This document shows, one piece after another, positions 1 to 7,755 of a stretch of DNA of 35,374 nucleotides. The stretch is from Helicobacter vulpis. Its GTDB lineage: Bacteria; Campylobacterota; Campylobacteria; Campylobacterales; Helicobacteraceae. Position numbers and translations under genes: made by a program. The DNA lies in contig NZ_QXQT01000016.1 in the NCBI RefSeq assembly GCF_003660395.1, positions 1 through 35,374 on the forward strand, read 5' to 3'. The notes below the pieces were generated by a model. The model was given only the letters and a program-made list of their open reading frames with translations. It had not been told where the DNA came from and did not search any database. Every line of letters begins with the position of its first letter. Within the stretch, counting starts at the first letter, position 1.

Positions 1-237
1 ATGTCAAAGATCGTTGCGCTTGAAGTTTAAGCTTTTTTAAGGGCTTTAACTTTGGCAAAGCTGCATTATAGAGTAAGAAAGCTTAGGAGGGGCTTAAAGG
101 GGGGGTGGGAGAATTATAAAATTTGTGTGGTGAATTTTGCAATGTTGAATCGAAAGAACAATTTATGCGAGAACCCCCAAAAGCAAGGGAGTTAAAAACA
201 CTCTCAAACGGAGTGCAACAGGGGATTAGAGTTTGCC
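1..237. other. Non-coding or decayed left edge
   Basis: I find no convincing gene here. A plus-strand reading frame at the very edge closes with TAA at 28-30, and it may be the last residues of a gene entering from the left or chance. A run of seven G lies at 99-105. A near-duplicate GAGTTTGCCT occurs twice at about 230-250. No tRNA-like fold or IS inverted repeat could be recognised. Confidence 0.4.
65..70 (-). promoter_or_regulatory. Possible -10 box pointing left
   Basis: On the minus strand positions 70-65 read TATAAT, a perfect -10 consensus in an A+T-rich patch. Transcription would start near 58 and run leftward out of the window. A C7 run on that strand (105-99) lies about 29 bases upstream. 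No -35 is evident, as is usual for epsilonproteobacterial sigma-70 promoters. The gene it would serve is not visible. Confidence 0.3.
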
Positions 238-480
238 TTAGAGTTTGCCTAGGAATGTATTAATTTTTTCTCGAAAAATGCGTGAATTTTCCAAAAAATC
301 CCAAAACACATCCTCTCTTTTGACCTCAATGCCCCTACTCCTGCTGATAAACCGAAGTTCGACATCTAACCTTCTAGCTTCTCTTAAAGCTCTCTTAGAA
401 CCTACAAGAGATTCAAGAGCCTCTTTGAAGTACTTGATATACTCCCCATAGCTAAAGCTAGGGGATTCTGGGATCAACAA
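238..480 (-). CDS. Small hypothetical protein next to the tnpB remnant
   Basis: This 80-residue charged open frame follows the tnpB remnant on the same strand. It starts MLIPESPSFSYGEYIKYF and has no membrane segment or known motif. It is rich in Arg/Lys/Glu, and the middle looks helical. The frame is open upstream of the listed start and overlaps the end of the tnpB remnant in another frame, so it may be cargo or flanking DNA joined to an IS end, or a chance ORF. No clear Shine-Dalgarno was seen. I do not recognise the family. Confidence 0.25.
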   Translation of the reverse strand: MLIPESPSFSYGEYIKYFKEALESLVGSKRALREARRLDVELRFISRSRGIEVKREDVFWDFLENSRIFREKINTFLGKL

Positions 481-500
481 GGCTTGCTCACTAGGTGGAT

Positions 501-880
501 CTAAAGCACCTCTACTCCAAGAGTGGATGCCCCCACTCTGTGTATATTCATACTTGCGTTCAAATCTCTATCCAAAGAAAAGTCACAAGAGGGGCAATCA
601 AATACCCTATCTTTTAGACTCAAATCCTCTTTAACCGCTCCACAGCTAGAGCAGGTCTTAGAGCTAGGAACAAAAGCATCGCTTTTGATGAGACCTATTT
701 AACCACTTGGGTTTTTCTCTCCAAAATCGCCACAAACTCACCAAAAGCCAAATCGTTGATTTTACGCCCCCAAAGTTTAGCCATACCCTTCAAGCTCAAA
801 TCCTCAATGAAAATCGTAGTGTATTGTCTGGCTAGGCTATTAGCGAGTTTGTAGAAAAGTTTTTCAATTTGAGGGTAACG
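501..880 (-). pseudogene. tnpB: 3' remnant of an IS605/IS607-family tnpB (OrfB), frameshifted
   Basis: Read on the minus strand, this stretch gives the C-terminal third of a TnpB protein. RYPQIEKLFYKLANSLARQY is followed by IEDLSLKGMAKLWGRKIN, then a frameshift, then a zinc-ribbon half SSKTCSSCG, a second pair CPSC, and the RuvC-III signature DRDLNASMNIHRVGASTLGV. The frame breaks at about 696-700: VVK is followed at once by TAG, and inserting one A into the AAA run restores VVKIGLIKSDAF and the zinc ribbon. The N-terminal two thirds (helix-turn-helix, RuvC-I) are absent, so this cannot encode an active RNA-guided nuclease. TnpB belongs to IS200/IS605 and IS607 elements, common in Helicobacter; no tnpA is present. 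The remnant abuts a truncated nuclease gene, so a rearrangement removed the 5' ends of both. Confidence 0.85.
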
Positions 881-1320
881 CCATAGGGCAGATTGGGGAG
901 GCGTTTGTTAAAGAAGTTTTTAAAGCCCTTAGTTTGCCTTTAGACTCCAATAAAGAAGTGATTCACGATGAATACGACCTGCTCTCACAAGGCAAAAAGA
1001 TAGAAATCAAGACGGCTAGAAAAGGTTTAAAAAACGACACCTTTCAATTTGGTGGGATCAACCCTAAATACAATTACGATTATATTATCCTATTAGACAT
1101 CACAGCCAACGATTTGCTTTACTACATCATTGACAAAAAGCAAGACCACAGCTACAAACACAAAGAACGCAAGGACACCATCCGCATTCATGGCAAAGAA
1201 AAGCAATTAGTCGCGATGAATCTGGGCAACCAAGCCAACTACAAACTCACCCTATCTTTAAAAGATTTAAAACCCATTGCAGGGTTTGCCACAGAGTTAA
1301 AGGGTTTGTTTGCAGATTAG
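874..1320 (+). pseudogene. 3' fragment of a PD-(D/E)XK restriction-type endonuclease
   Basis: The open frame has no start of its own and enters from the tnpB junction with GNAIGQIGEAFVKEVFKAL. The first possible start is TTG at 934, already inside the domain. The segment with DEYDLLSQGKKIEIKTAR fits the Asp...Glu-x-Lys metal-binding core of PD-(D/E)XK nucleases, followed by strand-like stretches such as YDYIILLDIT. About 145 residues remain, short for a restriction enzyme. I infer the C-terminal part of a type II restriction endonuclease. No methyltransferase partner is beside it, though a possible methyltransferase end occurs at the other edge of the window. The exact family is not recognised; the nuclease-fold assignment is moderately secure, the restriction role less so. 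Confidence 0.55.
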
Positions 1321-1332
1321 AGGGCTGTATGC

Positions 1333-1338
1333 TATAAT
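1333..1338 (+). promoter_or_regulatory. -10 box upstream of the broken Sel1-like gene
   Basis: TATAAT preceded by TGC (an extended -10 form) ends 28 bases before the ATG at 1367. AAAGGA at 1356-1361 gives a well-placed Shine-Dalgarno. Expression signals of the downstream broken gene therefore look intact. Confidence 0.6.
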
Positions 1339-1366
1339 AATTCTTTATTTCACATAAAGGACAAGC

Positions 1367-2397
1367 ATGCAACAAGCACACAACAACCTAAGCCAAGAGC
1401 TCAAAGCCACTAAACGCGCCCGCAGATTGTTTTTATCCGTGCTGGAGGATATGGGGGGGTGATTTAACCCCTTTTAAAGAAGAGTTAGAGGATTTAAGCA
1501 CAAAGTTTAACCAGCTTTTAGAAACTCTAGGCAGTTTCAGCAAAGCTTTAGAAAACGCCTACCACCAAAGCACAGAGGACGACACAGAGTTAGAAACCAC
1601 GCTGGCACAATTTAAAAAATGCAAGGTGAAAACAAACTCTGCGTTAAATGCCCTAAACTCTGCCACACAAAACCCCCAAGCTTTAGAACAAGCTAACAAC
1701 CTCGCTAAATCTCTTGAGGATTTAGAAGTCTTGTTAAGTGCCTTGCAAGAGAGCCACGCTCCCTTATTACAAGGCACTAGCGCAAACACGAGCCAAAACC
1801 CCCCACAAGCCACACAAACAACCCAAACCACCCAAAGCACAGCAGCCCCAGAAGTCAAACCCCTATGGAAATATGGGGCTAACACTTTGTAAGCCTTTAA
1901 AGACTACATGCAAGCCAAAGATTTGGGGAGTGCCAGCGCGTGGCTAGAGCTAGGCAAAATGGCGGTGGAGGGGATTGTGTTATACCCAGATAACCATGTT
2001 GCCATGCGTTGTTTTGAAAAAGCCATAGAGTTAGGCTCAACCCAAGATTTGGTGGAGCTGGGTAAGGTGTATAGGTGGAATAGGGACACCCAAGTGTTAG
2101 AGTATGGGAGCGGGGAGGTGATCAGTGGGCAGGAAGTCATTAATGCCTTAAGTCCCTTAAAAGACGATCTAGAGAGCGGGGATTATTTAAAAATTCTAGA
2201 ACATTGCAGAGATAAAGCGAATTCCAAAAATCACCACCCGCACCTTGCAACGCTGGCGTTATACTAAACTCGAGCTCTTTGCCATCATTGAGGCGGGTTT
2301 TAAGATGCTAGAAAAACTCCACAATGAAGGGTTTTATAATCAAGAAATCCAAGAACTGATTCAAGCTGTCGATCAATCCCAAATCGCACCGCAATAA
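1367..2397 (+). pseudogene. Sel1/TPR-like repeat protein gene, broken in three places
   Basis: Four open pieces line up as one former gene. Piece 1 (ATG 1367) reads MQQAHNNLSQELKATKRARR and stops at a TGA right after a G7 run (1453-1459); one G fewer restores DMGGDLTPFKEELEDL. Piece 2 is coiled-coil-like, then Gln/Thr-rich (QATQTTQTTQ), and meets an in-frame TAA at 1890-1892. Piece 3 continues in the same frame with AWLELGKMAVEGIVLYPDNH and FEKAIELGSTQDLVELGKVY, two helical repeats of Sel1/TPR type. A second frameshift near 2220-2230 leads to TTRTLQRWRYTKLELF and an end at 2397. The promoter and ribosome binding site look normal. The G7 break could be phase-variable, but the other two lesions suggest decay. 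The function is unknown; Sel1-like proteins usually mediate protein contacts. Confidence 0.6.
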
Positions 2398-2400
2398 TGC

Positions 2401-2406
2401 TACAAT
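2401..2406 (+). promoter_or_regulatory. -10 box for the Cj0069-like gene
   Basis: TACAAT preceded by TGC lies 43 bases before the ATG at 2449, giving a predicted start of transcription near 2413. It lies immediately after the end of the broken upstream gene, so the downstream gene probably has its own promoter. Confidence 0.45.
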
Positions 2407-2448
2407 AACCCCAGCGGATTGACCGCGAAAAATCTTTTGGAGGATCTG

Positions 2449-3555
2449 ATGAAAAAACATGTAGTGTTTTTTGAGGCTGTGGGCGGTACAGATAAGGGCA
2501 GAGACGGGCACAGACGCGATACCATGCCCATGATGGATTATCTCAAAAAGCTAGGCTGGCAGGCTGAAGTGGTGCAACTCACCGATGAGATTTTAAAAGA
2601 TGCTGAAAAAACCAAGGGGATTTACGAATATGTGCAAGCGCATACCGATGCCTATGTTTCACGGGTCAATCCGGGCAATTTGAAAGAAGAGAAACTATAT
2701 TTTGATCTCTTGCGCAAACTCTGCGACCATGGCGTGGTTGGCATGCCCCACCCAGATGCGATGATTGGTTATGGAGCAAAGGACGCGCTCACCAAACTCG
2801 CCGATACCGAGCTAGTGCCTGATGACACTTATGCCTATTATGACAAAGAGGAGGCAAAGCGCATCGGGGTAACTTGGGCGGACAAACACGATTTCAAAAA
2901 GACTTTCCCTAAAACCCTCGCTAAGGGCGAACGGGTGTTAAAACAAAACCGTGGTTCTACAGGTGAGGGCATTTGGCGCGTGCAATTGGAAGAATCCCTG
3001 CCTGCCGGGGTTAGCGAAGTACCCCTAAATGCCAAAATCAAATGCACCGAAGCGGTGGATAACCATGTAGAACACCGCCAATTGGGCGAATTTATGGATT
3101 TTTGCGAAAAATACCTAGTTGGGGATAATGGTATGCTGGTGGATATGACCTTTTTACCCCGCATTAAAGAGGGCGAGATTCGCATTCTGATGCTCTACAA
3201 ACACCCCATTTATGTGGTGCATAAAAAACCCGCTGAAGGGGCGGACGCATTTAGTGCCACTCTCTTTAGTGGGGCAAAGTACCGCTATGACAAGCCAGAG
3301 CAATGGGATGAGCTCGTGCATTACTTTTTAAGGCAACTCCCCCATATCCAAACCAAACTGGGCAATTATGACCTGCCCCTGATTTGGACAGCCGATTTCA
3401 TTTTAGACACGGATGAACATGGCAAGGACAAATACATTCTAGGCGAAATCAATTGTTCTTGCGTGGGCTTTACCACCCCGGTAGAGTTTTTGGACAAAAC
3501 CGCGCGCAAAGTGGCTAATACGATCATTGACATCCTAGAGGACAAACTAAACTAA
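2449..3555 (+). CDS. ATP-grasp-like conserved protein, Cj0069 family
   Basis: This is a 368-residue soluble protein conserved in Campylobacter and Helicobacter (Cj0069 family). The ATG at 2449 is chosen because GGAGG (2439-2443) is well placed before it; a TTG further up at 2419 lacks such a site. Features that fit an ATP-grasp ligase fold are VLKQNRGSTGEGIWRV (about residues 164-179, resembling the glycine-rich ATP loop), a late strand with WTADFILD, and ILGEINCSCVG near the end, with Glu and Asn placed like the metal ligands of the fold. No signal peptide or membrane helix is present. The stop overlaps the mfd stop tail to tail by 4 bases. The substrate is unknown; the ATP-grasp assignment is inference from motif layout. 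Confidence 0.75.
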   Translation: MKKHVVFFEAVGGTDKGRDGHRRDTMPMMDYLKKLGWQAEVVQLTDEILKDAEKTKGIYEYVQAHTDAYVSRVNPGNLKEEKLYFDLLRKLCDHGVVGMPHPDAMIGYGAKDALTKLADTELVPDDTYAYYDKEEAKRIGVTWADKHDFKKTFPKTLAKGERVLKQNRGSTGEGIWRVQLEESLPAGVSEVPLNAKIKCTEAVDNHVEHRQLGEFMDFCEKYLVGDNGMLVDMTFLPRIKEGEIRILMLYKHPIYVVHKKPAEGADAFSATLFSGAKYRYDKPEQWDELVHYFLRQLPHIQTKLGNYDLPLIWTADFILDTDEHGKDKYILGEINCSCVGFTTPVEFLDKTARKVANTIIDILEDKLN

Positions 3556-6512
3556 AGCGCGCGCTCCAAATACCCTAGCAGAGTTTCTAGCACTTGGGGG
3601 TCGTCCTTGCTGGGGGCTTGCAGATACACCGGCTGGGGGAGGTGCAAGGTGATGTGCTGTTGGTGGTGGGTGATTTTAGGGATTTGGAGTTTGTTAGCTA
3701 GGATTTTGACGCGCATGATGGCTAAGAATTGCGCGCTCATGCGATCTAGCGCGCCAAAGCGATCTTGAATTTCGCGCTCAATTTCTAGAACCTGTTCTAC
3801 CTCTTGGCAATGGGAGAGCCGCCGATACAATTCTAAGCGCAGGGCATCGCTGGTAATGAGCTTAGCGTCTAAAAACCCACTCACGGCTAGTTTGAGCTCC
3901 ACACTGGAGCGTTGCGCTGCAGAGGCGCTTTGTTCTTGCAACGCGTCTTCAAGCATGCGCGCATACAGCGCATAGCCAATGCTTTTAATATGCCCACTCT
4001 GATGACTCCCTAGCAAGTTACCCCCACCTCGAATCTCCAAATCGTGCAGGGCAATATGCGCCCCGCTCCCCAAATGGGCGTTCTTCTCTAGGGCGAGCAA
4101 GCGCTTTGTCGCACTAGGACTCAAGGCTTGCTTGTCTTCTACTAAAAAGTAGCAAAACCCCTCATGCGCGCCCCGCCCCACGCGCCCCCTGAGTTGGTGC
4201 AAATCGGCTAGCCCAAAACTATTGGCGTTGTCTACAATAATTGTGTTGGCATTGGGGAGGTGAATCCCCGATTCGACAATGCTGGTACACAAGAGGAGTT
4301 CAAACTCTCCCTTAGCAAATTCTAGGATGAGGGTTTGGGCTTGGGCGGGGGGAGTTTTGGAGTGGAGGGTTTGCACGCTCAAAGCAGGGAGCAGGTCTTG
4401 TAGCATTTTTTGGACAATGGGCATGCTTTGGATATGGTTGTAGATGTAAAACACCTGCCCCTTGCGCCGCAATTCTCTTAAAATGATCTCTTTGAGCAAT
4501 CCGGGGGTTTTTTCTTTCACAAAGGTGCGCACGGGGGGTTTGCTCTCTGGGGGTGTGGCTAAGTAGCTGATGTCTTTAATGCGCGCTAGTGCCATGCTCA
4601 AGGTGCGCGGGATGGGGGTGGCTGACATGCTCAAAAGGTGCACATTTTGGCTTAAAGCCTTGATGGCTTCTTTTTGTTTCACTCCAAATTTATGCTCTTC
4701 ATCTACTACCACCAAACCTAGATTTTTAAAGCTTGCCTCCAAGAGGGCGTGCGTACCCACCACCACATCAATACCCCCCTCTTGCAAACCCTGTAAAACG
4801 CGCTTTTTATCCTTGCTAAAGCGATCGAGTTTGGCAATAGTGATGTTAAAGGGGCTCAAGCGGGCTTGCAAGGTGGCAAAATGTTGGGTGGATAAAAGCG
4901 TGGTGGGCACAAAGAGTGCGCTTTGGTACTTGGCTAGAGCGAGCGCGTAAATTGCCACAAGAGCGACCTCCGTTTTACCAAAGCCCACATCTCCATTTAA
5001 AAGGCGATCCATCACCTGCGCGCTGGCTAGATCGCCTAACACCTCCTCTATGGCGCGCGTTTGATCCTCTGTAAGCTTAAAGGGGCGCGCGTTATGAAAG
5101 GCTTTTAATTGGGCAGGATGGGGGGCAATTCTCACCCCCTCAAGCAGCATGCGATTGGCGTGCGCGTGGATAATATCCCCTGCCAAGCTCAAGAGCTCGG
5201 CGCGCATTTTGGCTTTGATCTTACTAAAACTCCCCTTGCCTAGCTTATCTAGCGTGGGTGTGTTGGGGGCGATGTAGCGTTCTAATAGGTGCAGATTTTC
5301 TACCGGCACAAAAAGGCGGTCTTGGTTTTGGTATTCTAGGGCGATGAAGTCGCGCACACTCCCCAAAACGCTTTGTTGTACCAGCCCCTGAAAAATCCCC
5401 ACTCCATACTCTTCATGCACCACAAAATCCCCGCTACTAAGCTCACTGAGCGCGAAGTTTAAGGGCTTGGCTTTGGGGGGTTTGGGGTAGGTGTGCAGGG
5501 AGATAAAAATGTGTGTGGGGGTGCTAAAATGCAACACGCAATCAGAAATGCAGGATCGGACATGCGACTCTAGGGGGGGCAAGCTGTCATAGGCGCGGTG
5601 TAATAGCGTGATTTGATGTTGGGGGTGCAAAGCGCAAAAATCGCCCAAATCTTTTAAAGGCAGGCGCAAATCCTGACAGCCCGGGGGGTGCTTAAGTTGG
5701 GGCAGAGCTAGGATTTTTTCTAATTGGGGGATATGCTCCAAATTGGCGTATTCTTGGGCTTCTTGGTACGCCTCAGCGCTCAAGAGGGTAGGGTACTCCT
5801 CCCACAAATAACCCCCCCAATCTTGTAACGCCCAAAAGCCCAAAGAGGCTATATCGGGCACTAAACTATCGGTTTTGAGCTGGATTAGGCGTTCTAATAG
5901 CATGGCATGTTGCTCAAGGGTGAGGCTAAAGAGAGCGGGGGGGATTTCTAGGCGTTCTAACAGCTCTGAGTCGCTCAATTGTGTGGCTAGCTCAAAGGTC
6001 TTAATGTCCTCGCACTCCTCCCCAAAAAAGCTCAGGCGGTGGGGTTTAGAAGACCCGGGGATAAAAATATCCACAATGTCCCCGCGCACGCTCACCTCCC
6101 CGGGCAACTCCACCATGTCCACAAATTCATAGCCATAGGCGCGTAAGCGTTCTTGCAAGGCTTCTAAGGGGCAGGCTTCTAGGGCTTGAATTTGGAAATG
6201 TTGGCATAAAAAGGGTTTGGGCAAAGGGTATATTAGCGCGCTCAAAGGGGCGATGAGCAAGCACTCTTGGGCGCGCGCTTGGGCTTGGTAAAAGAGGCGC
6301 AACTGGCTTAAAAGCGCGCTTAATTCGGCATAGAAGGCGCGCATGTCGTCCAAATAATGGGCGCGCAGTTCCGGGAAAATAAAAAGGGCTTTTTGGGGGG
6401 CAAAAAAACGCGCCACTTGCAAGGCTTGGCGCGCCTGTGCCTCATCTTGCACAAGGAGTATTGTACTCTCAAGCCCCTTTAAAAGCGCGCTATAAAGGCT
6501 GGCTTGAATCAA
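3552..6512 (-). CDS. mfd: Transcription-repair coupling factor Mfd
   Basis: Mfd removes RNA polymerase stalled at DNA lesions and recruits UvrA for nucleotide excision repair. The 986-residue length suits the family in this genus (slightly short of typical ~1150). In order: a UvrB-like N-terminal module with PGEVSVRGDIVDIF, the polymerase-interacting domain starting GDFVVHEEYGVGIFQGL, then a RecG-like motor with Walker A GDVGFGKT (507-514, Lys513), a DEEH box at 604, motif III SATPIPRTL and motif VI GRVGRG, and a C-terminal TRCF domain. The start is TTG at 6512, overlapping the ccmA stop as TTGA, which implies translational coupling. It is the last gene of the minus-strand series. Confidence 0.95.
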   Translation of the reverse strand: MIQASLYSALLKGLESTILLVQDEAQARQALQVARFFAPQKALFIFPELRAHYLDDMRAFYAELSALLSQLRLFYQAQARAQECLLIAPLSALIYPLPKPFLCQHFQIQALEACPLEALQERLRAYGYEFVDMVELPGEVSVRGDIVDIFIPGSSKPHRLSFFGEECEDIKTFELATQLSDSELLERLEIPPALFSLTLEQHAMLLERLIQLKTDSLVPDIASLGFWALQDWGGYLWEEYPTLLSAEAYQEAQEYANLEHIPQLEKILALPQLKHPPGCQDLRLPLKDLGDFCALHPQHQITLLHRAYDSLPPLESHVRSCISDCVLHFSTPTHIFISLHTYPKPPKAKPLNFALSELSSGDFVVHEEYGVGIFQGLVQQSVLGSVRDFIALEYQNQDRLFVPVENLHLLERYIAPNTPTLDKLGKGSFSKIKAKMRAELLSLAGDIIHAHANRMLLEGVRIAPHPAQLKAFHNARPFKLTEDQTRAIEEVLGDLASAQVMDRLLNGDVGFGKTEVALVAIYALALAKYQSALFVPTTLLSTQHFATLQARLSPFNITIAKLDRFSKDKKRVLQGLQEGGIDVVVGTHALLEASFKNLGLVVVDEEHKFGVKQKEAIKALSQNVHLLSMSATPIPRTLSMALARIKDISYLATPPESKPPVRTFVKEKTPGLLKEIILRELRRKGQVFYIYNHIQSMPIVQKMLQDLLPALSVQTLHSKTPPAQAQTLILEFAKGEFELLLCTSIVESGIHLPNANTIIVDNANSFGLADLHQLRGRVGRGAHEGFCYFLVEDKQALSPSATKRLLALEKNAHLGSGAHIALHDLEIRGGGNLLGSHQSGHIKSIGYALYARMLEDALQEQSASAAQRSSVELKLAVSGFLDAKLITSDALRLELYRRLSHCQEVEQVLEIEREIQDRFGALDRMSAQFLAIMRVKILANKLQIPKITHHQQHITLHLPQPVYLQAPSKDDPQVLETLLGYLERAL

Positions 6513-6901
6513 GCTTTGTGATCCGCCCTATTTTCTAGCAGAGGGTGGGCGTTGTCCTTAGGGCGACTCTCGCCCACTAAAATCCCCTTGCGCTCAATGA
6601 TGAGCTCGGAGCTGACAATCTTGCCATCCACAAAACCCAAGGGCATGATCTCAATCACATCGGCTTGGGCGTTGCCATTGAATTTGCCACTCACAATCAA
6701 GCGGGGGGCAAAAATATCCCCCACCACAACTCCATTTTTGCCAATCACCACGGTATTGCTAGAATGGATCATCCCCTCTACTTCGCCATCAATGTGTAAA
6801 TGGCAATCCGTGTTTATTTCGCCTTTGAGTTTAGTACCTTGGGCGATGATGGTGGCAGACCCGTTAGCAGCTTGTTTATGGTCGTTAGTAAAGATGGCCA
6901 T
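6509..6901 (-). CDS. ccmA: Bactofilin CcmA, cell-shape scaffold
   Basis: Bactofilins polymerise without nucleotide into a beta-helix filament. In H. pylori CcmA organises peptidoglycan synthesis and the Csd proteins to give the helical shape. The 130-residue product starts MAIFTNDHKQAANGSATI and shows the bactofilin core with regularly spaced hydrophobic residues (KLKGEINTDCHLHIDGEVEG, VVIGKNGVVVGDI, MPLGFVDGKI). The ATG at 6901 is chosen over an upstream frame extension because AGAGGAA precedes it and because the family begins MAIF. The first 88 bases lie inside the end of csd1 in another reading frame, and the stop overlaps the mfd start. Confidence 0.93.
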   Translation of the reverse strand: MAIFTNDHKQAANGSATIIAQGTKLKGEINTDCHLHIDGEVEGMIHSSNTVVIGKNGVVVGDIFAPRLIVSGKFNGNAQADVIEIMPLGFVDGKIVSSELIIERKGILVGESRPKDNAHPLLENRADHKA

Positions 6902-7755
6902 GCGATATTCCTCTCTTGTGTGAAGATAAAATCGAAGTTTCTCATATTCCATTTAATGAAAAAGATAGGGTTGATGGGCTTATCCATAAAACGCACCTCG
7001 TAGTGCAGATGCGGCCCCGTGCTCATCCCAGAGCTCCCGCTATAGGCGATGAGTTGCCCTTTTTTGACAAATTCCCCATCCTTGACGACAATTTTATGCA
7101 AATGCGCATAATAGGTCTTAAACCCAAAGGGGTGGTAAAGCTTGATGAGTCGCCCATAACCCCCATTCCACCCATTGCCCGCAAAGCCGACCACCCCATT
7201 AGCACTTGCATATACGGGCGTATCAATGGGGGTACTCAAGTCCACGCCAGTGTGGTTTTGCATGCGGTGCAAAATGGGGTGGAAACGCCTAGAAAACTCT
7301 GCAGAAATGCGCTTATAAGATTCTAAAGGGTTGTCATTGGGGATAAAGCGCATAATGAAACTTTTCTGTGCCCCCGTGATGCTAGCCACATCCAAGCGCG
7401 CGCTCAAGGGAGTTTTGTCTTCTTGATTGTCATTTTCTACCCCCACGATATTTTCTAAGTCATTGACGCGTTCCCCAGCCAATAACAAGTCTTCTACATA
7501 ACCCTGCACTTCTTTACTGAGGCGCGTGTGGGTCTTTGAGCTCTTGAGAAATTCAGCGCGCAAGATTTTAATCTGGGTTTTATTGCGCGTGATTTGGGTT
7601 TCAAAGATGTACAGCACCGTGCTCAAAAACAAGACCACACTCAAGACAAAGAGCAAGACATAGTAGGCGATCTGCTTGTAAATGGCTAAGACATTGAGAG
7701 ACTTGCTCCCATCTTGGTAGGTGAAGACCAAAATCAAACGTCTATTTAGCCACAT
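6814..7755 (-). CDS. csd1: M23 peptidoglycan endopeptidase Csd1
   Basis: Csd1 is a LytM-type D,D-endopeptidase that trims peptide cross-links and is needed for helical shape in H. pylori. The 313-residue protein has a short cytoplasmic start, one membrane helix (about 28-50), a coiled-coil-like stretch (53-102) and a C-terminal M23 domain. The zinc and catalytic residues are all present: H168 and D172 in NHTGVD, H218 in YYAHLH, and H249/H251 in GPHLHYEVR. It starts at ATG 7755, overlapping the end of csd2 by 14 bases, and its 3' end overlaps ccmA by 88 bases, so all three shape genes should be made together. Its intact active site contrasts with its neighbour Csd2. Confidence 0.93.
   Translation of the reverse strand: MWLNRRLILVFTYQDGSKSLNVLAIYKQIAYYVLLFVLSVVLFLSTVLYIFETQITRNKTQIKILRAEFLKSSKTHTRLSKEVQGYVEDLLLAGERVNDLENIVGVENDNQEDKTPLSARLDVASITGAQKSFIMRFIPNDNPLESYKRISAEFSRRFHPILHRMQNHTGVDLSTPIDTPVYASANGVVGFAGNGWNGGYGRLIKLYHPFGFKTYYAHLHKIVVKDGEFVKKGQLIAYSGSSGMSTGPHLHYEVRFMDKPINPIFFIKWNMRNFDFIFTQERNIAWPSLLTTINKLLTGLPPSSPKVLNSKAK

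Noticed and set aside
1-30. Nine-codon ATG-to-TAA ORF at the left edge
   Set aside because: Too short to judge. It may be the tail of a longer frame outside the window and has no visible ribosome site.
4570-4950. 126-codon open frame on the strand opposite mfd
   Set aside because: It lies over conserved helicase motifs of mfd, has no ribosome site, and its composition is that of a codon-frame shadow.
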